From Bacteroidales bacterium (GTDB taxonomy: Bacteria > Bacteroidota > Bacteroidia > Bacteroidales > VadinHA17), in contig JALONT010000017.1 in NCBI GenBank assembly GCA_025454795.1, positions 1-62,884 on the forward strand: 62,884 nucleotides of DNA, given 5' to 3'. Numbering within the stretch: position 1 is the stretch's first letter; every line of letters starts with the position of its first letter. Below the pieces are notes generated by a model. The model worked only from the letters and a program-made list of their open reading frames with translations, was not told the DNA's origin and did no database searches. The position numbers and the translations under genes are program-made. Of the stretch, positions 9,402-18,375 are shown piece after piece.

Positions 9402-10379
9402 ATGCAACTGAAAAACCTCCTGAATATATTTGGAATCTGCCTTGCAATAACCTTACCCTCCTGTGCACCAGATTCCAATTACCCCTCTGCAAGAATATCT
9501 AATAAAAATATAACCATGCATCTTTATCTCCCGGATACTGTAATTGGTTCATACAGGGCTACACGGTTTGACTGGTCAGGGATAGTATACAGTCTGGAAT
9601 ATGAGGGTCATCAGTATTATGGAGAATGGAAATCGACACACGATCCACTTGTTCATGAAGATATACAGGGGCCTGTTGAATCTTTCGGAGGTGCGGGACT
9701 TGGTTACAGCGAAGCTTCACCGGGAGGGCAATTCATCCGAATAGGTGTTGGAATACTCGAAAAACCCGATGAACAGAATTTTGTCTGGAATAAAACATAC
9801 AAGATACTGAACCATGGTAGCTGGAAGGTAAACAAAGGCAGGGATTGGATTGAATTCAGGCACTATCTGACAGGCACAACAGGATGGGCATATATTTATA
9901 CTAAGCGGATCGAACTTCTTGATGATAAGCCCGGTTTCAGAATATTGCATAAACTTACAAATACCGGACAGAAAACAATTGAAACTGAAGTTTTTAATCA
10001 TAATTTCTTCGTCATCGACAGTACAATAACAGGTCCTGATTTTGAGATATCATTTCCTTTTAATGTAACGACTGAAAGCGATCTTCTGGATATTGCAAGA
10101 GTCGAAGGAAACAAGATCATTTTCACAAAGGAAATCACTCAAGGTACAATATGGTTATTATTGAAGGGTTATGGAAGCGATATCTCGGACCACCGTGCTG
10201 AAATTATCAACAAGAAGACCGGTGCTGGTGTAAGGTTTTCTGTTAACAAACGTTTATCGAGGCTTGTATTCTGGGCAACAACACCAACCCTTTGTCCTGA
10301 AAATTTTGTCGAGCTTAATATTACCCCGGGTCAATCAGATGAATGGATCTCCGAGTATGAGTTATTTATAAAACATTAA
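9402..10379 (+). CDS. Galactose-mutarotase-like lipoprotein
   Basis: The 325-residue protein has an SPII signal ending ITLPSC near residue 21. The body is an all-beta protein resembling the aldose-1-epimerase/galactose-mutarotase-like superfamily: MHLYLPDTVIGSYRATRFDW near residue 40, VESFGGAGLGYSEA near 92, and EVFNHNFFVID near 200. Such lipoproteins bind or mutarotate sugars in the periplasm and are common beside glycan-degradation genes. Catalytic residues of true mutarotases cannot be confirmed by eye, so a binding role is equally possible. It stands alone between IS remnants and the beta-helix cluster. Confidence 0.65.
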   Translation: MQLKNLLNIFGICLAITLPSCAPDSNYPSARISNKNITMHLYLPDTVIGSYRATRFDWSGIVYSLEYEGHQYYGEWKSTHDPLVHEDIQGPVESFGGAGLGYSEASPGGQFIRIGVGILEKPDEQNFVWNKTYKILNHGSWKVNKGRDWIEFRHYLTGTTGWAYIYTKRIELLDDKPGFRILHKLTNTGQKTIETEVFNHNFFVIDSTITGPDFEISFPFNVTTESDLLDIARVEGNKIIFTKEITQGTIWLLLKGYGSDISDHRAEIINKKTGAGVRFSVNKRLSRLVFWATTPTLCPENFVELNITPGQSDEWISEYELFIKH

Positions 10380-10413
10380 TCATAATTATTTATAATAATC
10401 AGGAGGAGGAACT

Positions 10414-10515
10414 ATGAATAACAATAAGAATAAACCGTTCGTGGTGAAATGGGGCCATACATATAGGCAGGATCCCGGTCAATACCTGAACCAAAATCAG
10501 ATTGATAGAAATTAA
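10414..10515 (+). CDS. Small hypothetical frame with very strong Shine-Dalgarno
   Basis: An ATG at 10414 follows the sequence aggaggagga at 10401-10410, a strong ribosome-binding site by any standard, and opens a 33-codon frame ([20 protein letters not shown]...). It lies 35 bases after the mutarotase-like gene on the same strand. I recognise no family. It may be the surviving start of a longer deleted gene, which is in keeping with the other broken genes here, or a genuine small protein. The 270 bases beyond it hold nothing I can identify. Confidence 0.3.
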   Translation: MNNNKNKPFVVKWGHTYRQDPGQYLNQNQIDRN

Positions 10516-10782
10516 AAATATTTAATAGTCTTTTAGTTTTCATGATAGTTTGATTAAAATTGATTTCAACCAAATTCGCACTATTGTTCTTTAAAGTTTT
10601 AGATACTGGTATATTTTATATAAGTTAATAATTGCAGAACTAATCTTAGAGAGCAAATATAAAATCTAATCATAGGCACCTTTTAAAAGAAATCAAGGAA
10701 AATTTTTCCATCAACCGACCTGAAATGTAACTAGATCAATGATTTTAGCTCAAAAAGGTAATTTCTTAAAAAATGTGAACAT

Positions 10783-12318
10783 CTATTTAATTAGTATGAA
10801 TCTTTTGGTTTCTGCGAAGTTGCCCGTTTGAATTTTGTAGAAATATGATCCACTTTGTAGGGTGCTACCATCAAATAACAGCTCATATTCACCTTGAACT
10901 TTCTTTTCATTAATGAGAGTAGCAATTTCCCTGCCTGAATAATCATACACTTTTAAGCAAACATTACTTTGTCTGGGAACTGTGTAATAAATAGTTGAAG
11001 TTTCCTGAAAAGGATTGGGAAAGTTTTGGGATAAAAAAAAAGACTCCGGAGGTTCTGCAATTGCAGTGTTTACTGTTGAGACACCGCAGTATTCTTGCTG
11101 ACACCATTTTTCAAGTGTCTCTGAACAGTTAAAGTCAACCGCAGTCAGTATATTTGAGGCATTTCCTTTTTTCAATACGGCAGGGCTCCGATCATTTGGA
11201 TTAAAAACTACTATATTACAATCGGTTGCCTGGTTTGTATTTACGTCTGCCTGACCGTTGTCATAACAAACAACCCATCCGGTAATTCCCCTGACCGGAC
11301 TTGTTGAACTTCCCTCTGTCCCCACACCGCCAGCATAACTCGAAAGATCACCACTTTTGTTTAGTCCATGGTTTCCATAGCAAATTATATCGAGTACATT
11401 ATTCTCAATAATACTGTTGGGCTGCTTATTTCTGAATCGCACTCCACTTTCTGCATTATCATAGCAACGGGCCTGAATAAAATTGCCCCGAATAGAGCCT
11501 CCTTCACCGGATGTACTCGAGATGTTAAAGCTGAAACCAGAAGCATTATTTTCATAGGATTCACAGTCAAAAAATTTATTATTCTCTATGGCTTCTCCCA
11601 GGTCTACAGGATTTCCGGAGCCATCTATGCGGCAAAACATTCCAAATCCGGGTCCTTCATTTCTTCTTGCAATACACCGGTAGAATTCTGAATAGCGGCA
11701 TTTGGGAGTCCACCCATCACTTCCACAATCTTCGGCAATACAGTCATACCATTTGTTATGATCGCCTTTATCGGTCAATGCATTTCCACCTTTTGAGTGA
11801 GAGCCTATGAGGTTCCGGAGTTCATTGTTGTTACTTCCCGGGCCGATAGTGAAATTATCATCCGTTACTTCAGTTATATGCATATCATGAAATTTGCAAT
11901 TCGTCACACTGACAAAATTTATCAATCGCATGCTGTATGGATATTTATCTGAACTCCCGTAATAAGTTCCACCGGACATATCAATATTTGTTGCTCCTCC
12001 ACTTTTTTCTGTAATTGCTGTTCGACGTCTTGCATCAATTGGAGGATCAACCCAACCGACTTCATCGAGTTCTGCATCGCCAGCCATAGTCAGGGTTCCA
12101 TTAAGTATCCAGGTAAAATTGGAAGGTAAATATATGGTGTGTCTGAAAACAAAATCACCATTTAATCGTAGAGTGTCTCCATCCTGCAAGTCATCCAGAG
12201 CTGCCTGAATTGTTGGTGTATCATCTGTACTTCCTGATGGAACAATGTCAATGGCAAGAACACTGCTGACTGTGAGCAGGAGTGTAAGGATAATAATTGT
12301 GTAGAATTTAAGATTCAT
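10783..12318 (-). CDS. T9SS-secreted right-handed beta-helix protein, paralogue 1
   Basis: The protein has 511 residues: signal peptide 1-22, a parallel beta-helix/pectate-lyase-like fold from about 24 to 400 (DIVPSGSTDDTPTIQAALDD at the cap, then repeated NN, GN and CYDN turns), and a type A T9SS sorting domain from about 430 (SQNFPNPFQETSTIYYTVP, ending KRFILIK). The core DHNKWYDCIAEDCGSDGWTP with CRYSEFYRCIARRN is shared nearly unchanged with paralogues 2 and 3. A conserved Cys-rich stretch (LEKWCQQEYC) precedes the sorting domain. A polysaccharide lyase or hydrolase role on the cell surface is plausible, but I cannot assign a CAZy family. It is the last gene of the three-gene minus-strand run. 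Confidence 0.75.
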   Translation of the reverse strand: MNLKFYTIIILTLLLTVSSVLAIDIVPSGSTDDTPTIQAALDDLQDGDTLRLNGDFVFRHTIYLPSNFTWILNGTLTMAGDAELDEVGWVDPPIDARRRTAITEKSGGATNIDMSGGTYYGSSDKYPYSMRLINFVSVTNCKFHDMHITEVTDDNFTIGPGSNNNELRNLIGSHSKGGNALTDKGDHNKWYDCIAEDCGSDGWTPKCRYSEFYRCIARRNEGPGFGMFCRIDGSGNPVDLGEAIENNKFFDCESYENNASGFSFNISSTSGEGGSIRGNFIQARCYDNAESGVRFRNKQPNSIIENNVLDIICYGNHGLNKSGDLSSYAGGVGTEGSSTSPVRGITGWVVCYDNGQADVNTNQATDCNIVVFNPNDRSPAVLKKGNASNILTAVDFNCSETLEKWCQQEYCGVSTVNTAIAEPPESFFLSQNFPNPFQETSTIYYTVPRQSNVCLKVYDYSGREIATLINEKKVQGEYELLFDGSTLQSGSYFYKIQTGNFAETKRFILIK

Positions 12319-12524
12319 TGGTCTCAGTTTAAGGATTTAAAAATCAGATCAATATTAAAAATGGAAAATAATCATGCAGTACAGATATTTGTGTATCCGC
12401 CTTATTCTAATCAGTATACATTTATGGCAGCTTTTCATCCGTACAAAATTTAATTTTAAACGGCCGGATGGAACCTCCATATTTTTGTTCATGCGTGTTT
12501 GAGTATGCTGCAATCATGGAGGTT

Positions 12525-14054
12525 TCATTTAATATGAATTATTTTCTTCGTTTCAGCGTGCCTCCCGGCAATAATGCGGTAATACAATGTACCACCGGGA
12601 AGGCGACTTCCACTAAGGGCTGTCATATACTGCCCCTGTTGTTTGTATTCATCTACCATAGTGCATTGCTCTTTACCGGAAGAATCATAGACTTTAATGG
12701 AAACATGACTTTCCGTCGGAACTGTGTAAGCAATCCGGATTCTTTCAGAAAAGGGGTTCGGAAAGTTGTTTGACAAAGGACAGGATGGTTTGGCTTCAGA
12801 CGGGGAGACCTCCGTAGTGGCATTACTGCAGTATGCTTGTTGGCACCACTGCTCCAACACATCTGAACAGTTAAAGTTTACTACCGTAAGTATATTCGAT
12901 GCACTTCCTTTCTTCAGAACAGCAGGAGTCTTGTTGGATGGGTTGTAAACGGTTATATTACAACCTGTTGCGTTATTTGTATTCACATCCCATTCCTTAT
13001 TGTCATAACAGATTACCCAGCCGTTTATTCCCCGGACCGGGCTTTCAGAACTTCCCTCGGTACTCACACCACCTCCGTAAGACGAAGAACTTCCGTCGGT
13101 CTTTTGTCCAAGGTTTCCATAGGCCACAATATTAACTACATTATTTTCTATCAGGCTGTTGGGTCTTTTATTCCTGAAGAACACACCCTGCATCTTGTTA
13201 TTATAACAGATGGCTTGAATGTAGTTATCCTTTACCAATGCTCCTTCTCCGCAGGTGCTTGAGATATCAAAGTCGAATCCGCCCCGGTTGTTATCATAGG
13301 CTTCACATTCGTAGAATTTATTTCCCACGATGGTATCACCGAGATCAACCGGGACACCTGATCCGTCAATGCGGGCATACATTCCAAAACCGGGGGCCCC
13401 ATTTCTTCTTCCAATACACCGGTAAAATTCAGAATAGCGGCATTTGGGGGTCCATCCGTCACTATCACAATCCTCGGCGATGCAGTCATACCATTTGTTG
13501 TGATCGCCTTTATCCGTCAGTGCATTTCCGTGAGCGCGGGAACCCACAAGGTTCCGGCATTCATTGTTGTTGCTGCCCGGCCCCAGGGTGAAACCATCAT
13601 CGGACCCTTCAATGACCAGGAAATCATGAAAATAGGAATGGGTAACCGAAACAAAATTAATAAACCGGATTGAAGAGGATCCGTTTTTTACATTATATCC
13701 GTAGTAGGTACCTCCCGACATTTCAATGTTCGTTGCACCACCTGGTTTTTCTGTAATCCCGGTGGGTCGCCTGGCATCAATTCCTGTTGCTACCCACCCT
13801 ACCCGGTCAAGAGTAACATTCTCACCCAGGGCCAGGGATCCGTTCAGTATCCAGGTAAAATCTGAAGGCAGATAGATGGTCTTCAAGATAACAAAGGTAC
13901 CATTTAATCTGATTGTGTCTCCGGCGTGCAGGTTATCCAAAGCTTGCTGTATTATCCCTGCGTCGTCGCTGGTTCCGGTTGGAACGATATCAACAGCCGA
14001 TATGCGACCGGTTGAGAGCAAAAGAAAAAAAGCAATTATGATCTGGAATTTCAT
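12525..14054 (-). CDS. T9SS-secreted right-handed beta-helix protein, paralogue 2
   Basis: This 509-residue protein is a close relative of its downstream neighbour: signal peptide 1-20, DIVPTGTSDDAGIIQQALDN cap, the shared DHNKWYDCIAEDCDSDGWTP core, LEQWCQQAYC and a T9SS sorting domain (NNFPNPFSERIRIAYTVP, ending KKIIHIK). The gap to paralogue 3 upstream is only 36 bases, suggesting cotranscription; the gap to paralogue 1 downstream is 206 bases and may hold its own promoter. Compared with paralogue 1, a CYNNKMQGVFFRNK loop and a few helix turns differ, so substrates may differ too. Confidence 0.75.
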   Translation of the reverse strand: MKFQIIIAFFLLLSTGRISAVDIVPTGTSDDAGIIQQALDNLHAGDTIRLNGTFVILKTIYLPSDFTWILNGSLALGENVTLDRVGWVATGIDARRPTGITEKPGGATNIEMSGGTYYGYNVKNGSSSIRFINFVSVTHSYFHDFLVIEGSDDGFTLGPGSNNNECRNLVGSRAHGNALTDKGDHNKWYDCIAEDCDSDGWTPKCRYSEFYRCIGRRNGAPGFGMYARIDGSGVPVDLGDTIVGNKFYECEAYDNNRGGFDFDISSTCGEGALVKDNYIQAICYNNKMQGVFFRNKRPNSLIENNVVNIVAYGNLGQKTDGSSSSYGGGVSTEGSSESPVRGINGWVICYDNKEWDVNTNNATGCNITVYNPSNKTPAVLKKGSASNILTVVNFNCSDVLEQWCQQAYCSNATTEVSPSEAKPSCPLSNNFPNPFSERIRIAYTVPTESHVSIKVYDSSGKEQCTMVDEYKQQGQYMTALSGSRLPGGTLYYRIIAGRHAETKKIIHIK

Positions 14055-14090
14055 ATTTTATAGAAATTAAATATTTGCAGGCAGGTGTTA

Positions 14091-15959
14091 TTATTTAAGC
14101 AGGACAAATTTTTCAGTCATTACAAAACCTTCAGTATTTATAATGCAATAATATTTTCCGCTTTGCAACTTATCAGCGTTGAATACTAATGTATAGGTGC
14201 CTGTTTGCTTCCTTTCATTCACAAGTACTCCAACTAATCTACCACACATATCGTAAATGCTTAATTTAACCTGACCGGCACTGGGGACTGTATACTGAAT
14301 TTGTGTGTTTGATTGAAAGGGGTTGGGAAAAATCCTTGGCAATAAATCCATGCCAGCTTTTGTAACTGTCATATAAGTAACGCTATCCGCCCCGGTTACA
14401 GTTGATATCTCGTTTGAATAGCCTGAAAATCCTCCCACATTAAAAGCCTGAACACGGTAAGTATAATCTGTCAGTTCCGTTAAACCCGCATCGCTGAATG
14501 AGGTGGCATTTGCTTGCATGGTGGCGACTACATAAAAGAGTCCCGATGATTTTCGCTCAATGATAAAACCATCCTCATTCTCAGCATTGTCTGTCCAACT
14601 AAGGTCAATCTGGCTGTAAGAAGCTACATTTGCGGTAAGTCCGGAGGGAGCATCAGGCAGGGTTGGTGTTGCAGCTCCACAGTATTTATACTGACACCAT
14701 TTCTCCAATGGATCCGTACAGCTAAAACCTACAACTGTTGCGGTATTGTTACCACTGCTTTTATCATCCAGTATAGGGCTTCTTTCTCCTTCAGGATGAT
14801 AAACTTTTATATTGCAATTTGTTCCTCCCCGTGTATTCACATCAATTCTATTATCGAAACAAACAACAGATCCGGTTATATTTTCAATTAGATTATGTGA
14901 AGTACTATTGTCATTTTCCATGCCCAATCCTCCCGCCCAACTATTTGGGTTTCCGGATCCGGTTAAGCCTTTGTTACCATAGCAAACAATATCCACAAAA
15001 TTGTCTTTTATGATACCTTCTTCTGCATCATCTTTATTTCTGAATACCACACCACTTTCCTGGTTGCCGTAACAAACTGCTTTTACGTAATTATCCTTTA
15101 TGATGGCTCCCGGACAATTAGAAGAGATATTAAAACTAAAGCCGGAGCTTTTCTTACTTCCGTATGCTACACAGTCAATAAACTTATTGCCGACAATATA
15201 AGCTCCTACATCTCTGTTGTTGGCATAACCTTCTTCGCGGGCATACATTCCAAAGCCCGGGCCGGCATTATTTGAAGCAATACACCTGATGAATGTGCTG
15301 TAGCGGCATTTGGGGGTCCATCCGTCACTGCCTCCCTGGTCCGAGACACAATCGATCCAGGTATTGTGATGCCCGACATCTGTCAAGGCATTGCCACCGT
15401 CTTTTTCTTCTTTTCCCCCGGCATGCCTTCCGATAACTCTTTCAACAACATTATGATGACTGGCGGCACCAAGAGTGAAACAGTCGTCTGAGGCATCTTC
15501 CACGGTAAAATCGTGGAAATAACAATTCTCTGCCCAGACCATATTTACCTGCCGCACCCTGGGCAGTCCATTCGGTCTGCCATTGAAATCACCATTCCCA
15601 TAAATGACTCCCCCTGACATATCAATATTCTTTGCACCTTCCCGTGTTGCAATAGCCGTTATCCGGCTGTTGTCGAAATCGGGGTATTGTAAACCATAAT
15701 CATCAAGTTTATCTGAAGAATACTTTGCCAAAGTCAATGTGCCGTTAAGTATCCAGGTAAAATCGGACCCCAGATATATGGTTCTGCTGTGTATAAAATC
15801 ACCATTTAAACGAAGGGTATCTCCAGCTTTTATTCCATCCAGAGCATTTTGAATGAGATCAGTATCATCACCTCCAGAAGGAGTAATTATAATTTCTTTT
15901 GAATATAAATTATAATAACATGACAATGAGAAGATCAGCAAAAATAATTGTCTGTGCAT
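14091..15959 (-). CDS. T9SS-secreted right-handed beta-helix protein with FnIII domain, paralogue 3
   Basis: This is the longest paralogue at 622 residues. It has a signal peptide 1-20, the same beta-helix fold (IITPSGGDDTDLIQNALDG cap; GSDGWTPKCRYSTFIRCIAS core), the LEKWCQYKYC motif near 425, then a fibronectin type III domain about 438-525 (PSGLTANVASYSQIDLSWTD, YTYRVQAFNVGG) and a T9SS sorting domain (RIFPNPFQSNTQIQYTVP, ending EKFVLLK). It is the first gene of the minus-strand run. The FnIII insert is the only major architectural difference from paralogues 1 and 2. The enzymatic activity is unknown. Confidence 0.75.
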   Translation of the reverse strand: MHRQLFLLIFSLSCYYNLYSKEIIITPSGGDDTDLIQNALDGIKAGDTLRLNGDFIHSRTIYLGSDFTWILNGTLTLAKYSSDKLDDYGLQYPDFDNSRITAIATREGAKNIDMSGGVIYGNGDFNGRPNGLPRVRQVNMVWAENCYFHDFTVEDASDDCFTLGAASHHNVVERVIGRHAGGKEEKDGGNALTDVGHHNTWIDCVSDQGGSDGWTPKCRYSTFIRCIASNNAGPGFGMYAREEGYANNRDVGAYIVGNKFIDCVAYGSKKSSGFSFNISSNCPGAIIKDNYVKAVCYGNQESGVVFRNKDDAEEGIIKDNFVDIVCYGNKGLTGSGNPNSWAGGLGMENDNSTSHNLIENITGSVVCFDNRIDVNTRGGTNCNIKVYHPEGERSPILDDKSSGNNTATVVGFSCTDPLEKWCQYKYCGAATPTLPDAPSGLTANVASYSQIDLSWTDNAENEDGFIIERKSSGLFYVVATMQANATSFSDAGLTELTDYTYRVQAFNVGGFSGYSNEISTVTGADSVTYMTVTKAGMDLLPRIFPNPFQSNTQIQYTVPSAGQVKLSIYDMCGRLVGVLVNERKQTGTYTLVFNADKLQSGKYYCIINTEGFVMTEKFVLLK

Positions 15960-16151
15960 GTAGTTTCTTTTACTATAAATAAGGGGCGATAAACATCTGC
16001 TTACCCAGGAAAAATAGTTCTAACTGAAATCTAAGCACTTTGAGAAATATTTATTCCCGGCTCTGTTTGAATCAATACAATTGCAAATTTCATTCTTATA
16101 AACTCGTGAGAATGATATGAAAAACCCTGGTGGAAATTAATCCGGTTTTCT

Positions 16152-16886
16152 TTACCATTCCCGGATTTTTATATCTCTGAATGAGGCGTCATTCCCGTGG
16201 CCCTGCAGCAGTATATGACCCTCATCCAATTCCCCGAAATTCTTCAGGTCCTTGTATTTACTCAGACTTACAAGTTCCCTGAATCCGAGGCATTTTCTGT
16301 CAAACTCAAGAATTTTTACATCATTGAGCCAGTGTTCCACGCGGTTGCCATCCACCACGATCCTTATTTTATTCCATTCACCGGGAGAATGTATTGAAAT
16401 GTCTTCCGGAGGAGGGATCATATCATAAAGTGCAGCCATTTTATGGTTGCCATCTCTTCCCTCGTATGCATCGGGGTGCCTTTCATTATCTAGAAGCTGG
16501 TACTCCAGCCCCAGGAAATTCCCTTCATTCCCCGGAAAGGAATCCGTAACGAAGTACTTGATCCCGGAGTTGGCACCTTCAGTTAATCTTACCTCCAGTT
16601 CAAGTTCAAAGTTGCCATAGCACTCTTTTGTTATAATGTCGTGACCTCCCGGCTGATCTTCCGTCTTACCCAGCACGGTCAGAACATTACCTTCAACGAC
16701 CCACCCATGTTCCGGGAACTGCTCTGATTTGGTGTCTCTCCATTTATCTTTATTGGATCCGTCAAAAAGAATTATCCATTTTTTTTCTTCTGCCGTTGCA
16801 GTATTTTGTTGATTATCTTTTCTATTGATACATTGCACAGCCACGAAGGCAATACCAAACAGGAACAATAATTTCATATTCATCAC
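16152..16886 (-). CDS. DUF1080 / 3-keto-disaccharide hydrolase-type lipoprotein
   Basis: The 244-residue protein has a lipoprotein signal (FVAVQC near residue 19) and a single DUF1080 concanavalin-like domain: WIILFDGSNKDKWRD near 33, HDIITKECYGNFELELEVRL near 83, ANSGIKYFV, and GNHKMAALYDMIPPPED near 145, ending with FRDIKIREW. Known DUF1080 proteins in Bacteroidota cleave or lyse 3-keto-glycosides after a Gfo/Idh/MocA enzyme has oxidised C3. Exactly such an oxidoreductase lies 18 bases upstream in the same direction, so the two are very likely one operon and one pathway. Confidence 0.8.
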   Translation of the reverse strand: MMNMKLLFLFGIAFVAVQCINRKDNQQNTATAEEKKWIILFDGSNKDKWRDTKSEQFPEHGWVVEGNVLTVLGKTEDQPGGHDIITKECYGNFELELEVRLTEGANSGIKYFVTDSFPGNEGNFLGLEYQLLDNERHPDAYEGRDGNHKMAALYDMIPPPEDISIHSPGEWNKIRIVVDGNRVEHWLNDVKILEFDRKCLGFRELVSLSKYKDLKNFGELDEGHILLQGHGNDASFRDIKIREW

Positions 16887-16904
16887 TTTACATTTTATTG
16901 CTCA

Positions 16905-18245
16905 TTAAAACTTCGGTTCCCAGCCGGGTTCATATTCACGCCCCCAGAGCTTTTCCGCCTCTTTGTCACCCTGAATGTGTCCATTCTCAGGATTAATGGT
17001 AAGGCTCCGTCCAACTCTTTGAGCGATATTCCCCAATTGTACCCAGGTGGTACTCTTGTGCCCGGTTTCCACAGTAGCGTTTGGCTTTCCCCCGATGCGT
17101 ATACAGGTAAGGAAGTTATCTATGTGCACATTGTCAAGACTAGCAGACGGGCTTGAGGTATCTCTTCCATCTATCAGGATGTCAGATTTCACCTCCTTTA
17201 TAATATTATCATCCATATCGTAGATGGTATAGCCATCGTGACCTGTATGCAGGCTGCCTTTTTCACCGTAGAAGATCACTCCCCGGCCAAGGCCTTCCAC
17301 CTTGTTCCCATTACAGCTTCGGCCTTCCCATACGACGGATGCTCCCTCTTTGCATTCAAAAGTTATGATCTGAGTATCGAAAGCTTCCCAGTCATCCTTA
17401 TAGTGATATCTTCCCCCCACAGAATTAACTTTGGTCGGGAAGTCAATACCCAATCCCCATCTGGCAAGATCGACCTCATGGGTTCCGTTATTTAAGGATT
17501 CACCTGTTCCCCAATGCCAGAACCAGTGCCAGTTATAATGGATAAGGTTGTCTTTGTAAGGTCGACGGGGAGCAGGTCCTTGCCAGAGATCATAATCCAG
17601 GTTTGCAGGAACAGGAACGACTTTTCCAACTCCGATAGACTTTCTGTTATTCGTATACCAGGTTTTCGCCATATAGGCCTTTCCAATAACTCCATTTTTT
17701 AATTCATCAATACCTTCTATAATCAACTTCCATGAGCGTCGTTGTGCTCCCATTTGTAATATCCTGTCGTATTTCCTTACTGCTTTAATTGCCATTTCAC
17801 CCTCTGCAGGGTTATGACTAAGAGGCTTCTCAACATAAACATGCTTACCTGCCACACAACTCATGATGGTAGCCGGAACATGCCAGTGATCAGGTGGTGC
17901 AAGATAGACAGCGTCAATATCTTTAACTTCGAGCATTTTCCTTATATCTTTTTCACTTTTTGGGGCTTTACCAGTGGCCTGTTGAACGGCATCAAGTCCT
18001 TTTTTAAGTGCTTTATCTTCCACATCACAGATGTACAGCACTTCAGTATTATTTTGAAGAGCAAAATTGGCCGCCATCTGTCTCCCTCTTCCATTTGTTC
18101 CCATTATACCCATCCTGATTCTGTCATTTGATCCAATTATCCTTGAATAACTTGCTGCGGAGAATCCAGATACAATACCGCCAATGGCTAATGCTGAGGA
18201 ACCCGCAGTTACCTTTTTTATAAAACTTCTTCGTGAGTTTTCCAT
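16905..18245 (-). CDS. Gfo/Idh/MocA oxidoreductase, Tat-exported
   Basis: The protein has 446 residues with a twin-arginine-type signal (NSRRSFIKKVTAGSSALAIG). The NAD(P)-binding Rossmann part follows (DRIRMGIMGTNGRGRQM near 42; EVLYICDVEDKALKKG), then the EKP motif (AGKHVYVEKPLSHNPAEGE near 132) and an alpha/beta substrate domain with NGTHEVDLARWGLG, where the His and Asp are likely catalytic. Export with bound cofactor is usual for this group (glucose-fructose oxidoreductase-like, GH109-like). With the adjacent DUF1080 gene it probably forms an oxidative glycoside-cleavage pair. A scrap of a second member lies at 8430-8516. Confidence 0.85.
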   Translation of the reverse strand: MENSRRSFIKKVTAGSSALAIGGIVSGFSAASYSRIIGSNDRIRMGIMGTNGRGRQMAANFALQNNTEVLYICDVEDKALKKGLDAVQQATGKAPKSEKDIRKMLEVKDIDAVYLAPPDHWHVPATIMSCVAGKHVYVEKPLSHNPAEGEMAIKAVRKYDRILQMGAQRRSWKLIIEGIDELKNGVIGKAYMAKTWYTNNRKSIGVGKVVPVPANLDYDLWQGPAPRRPYKDNLIHYNWHWFWHWGTGESLNNGTHEVDLARWGLGIDFPTKVNSVGGRYHYKDDWEAFDTQIITFECKEGASVVWEGRSCNGNKVEGLGRGVIFYGEKGSLHTGHDGYTIYDMDDNIIKEVKSDILIDGRDTSSPSASLDNVHIDNFLTCIRIGGKPNATVETGHKSTTWVQLGNIAQRVGRSLTINPENGHIQGDKEAEKLWGREYEPGWEPKF

Positions 18246-18375
18246 ATCAGTTTTTTATATTTAATGCAAGTATAGAATTTTAGGGCTTAATATTGGGTTA
18301 ACAAGTAGAATTCAAAAATTAATAATAGATTAACAACAGATGATCAATTGCTTGTTTCCCTTCGCTACATCTTAT

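Noticed and set aside
11368-11691. Plus-strand frames inside the beta-helix genes
   Set aside because: They are antisense to well-supported T9SS genes with clear homology to each other.
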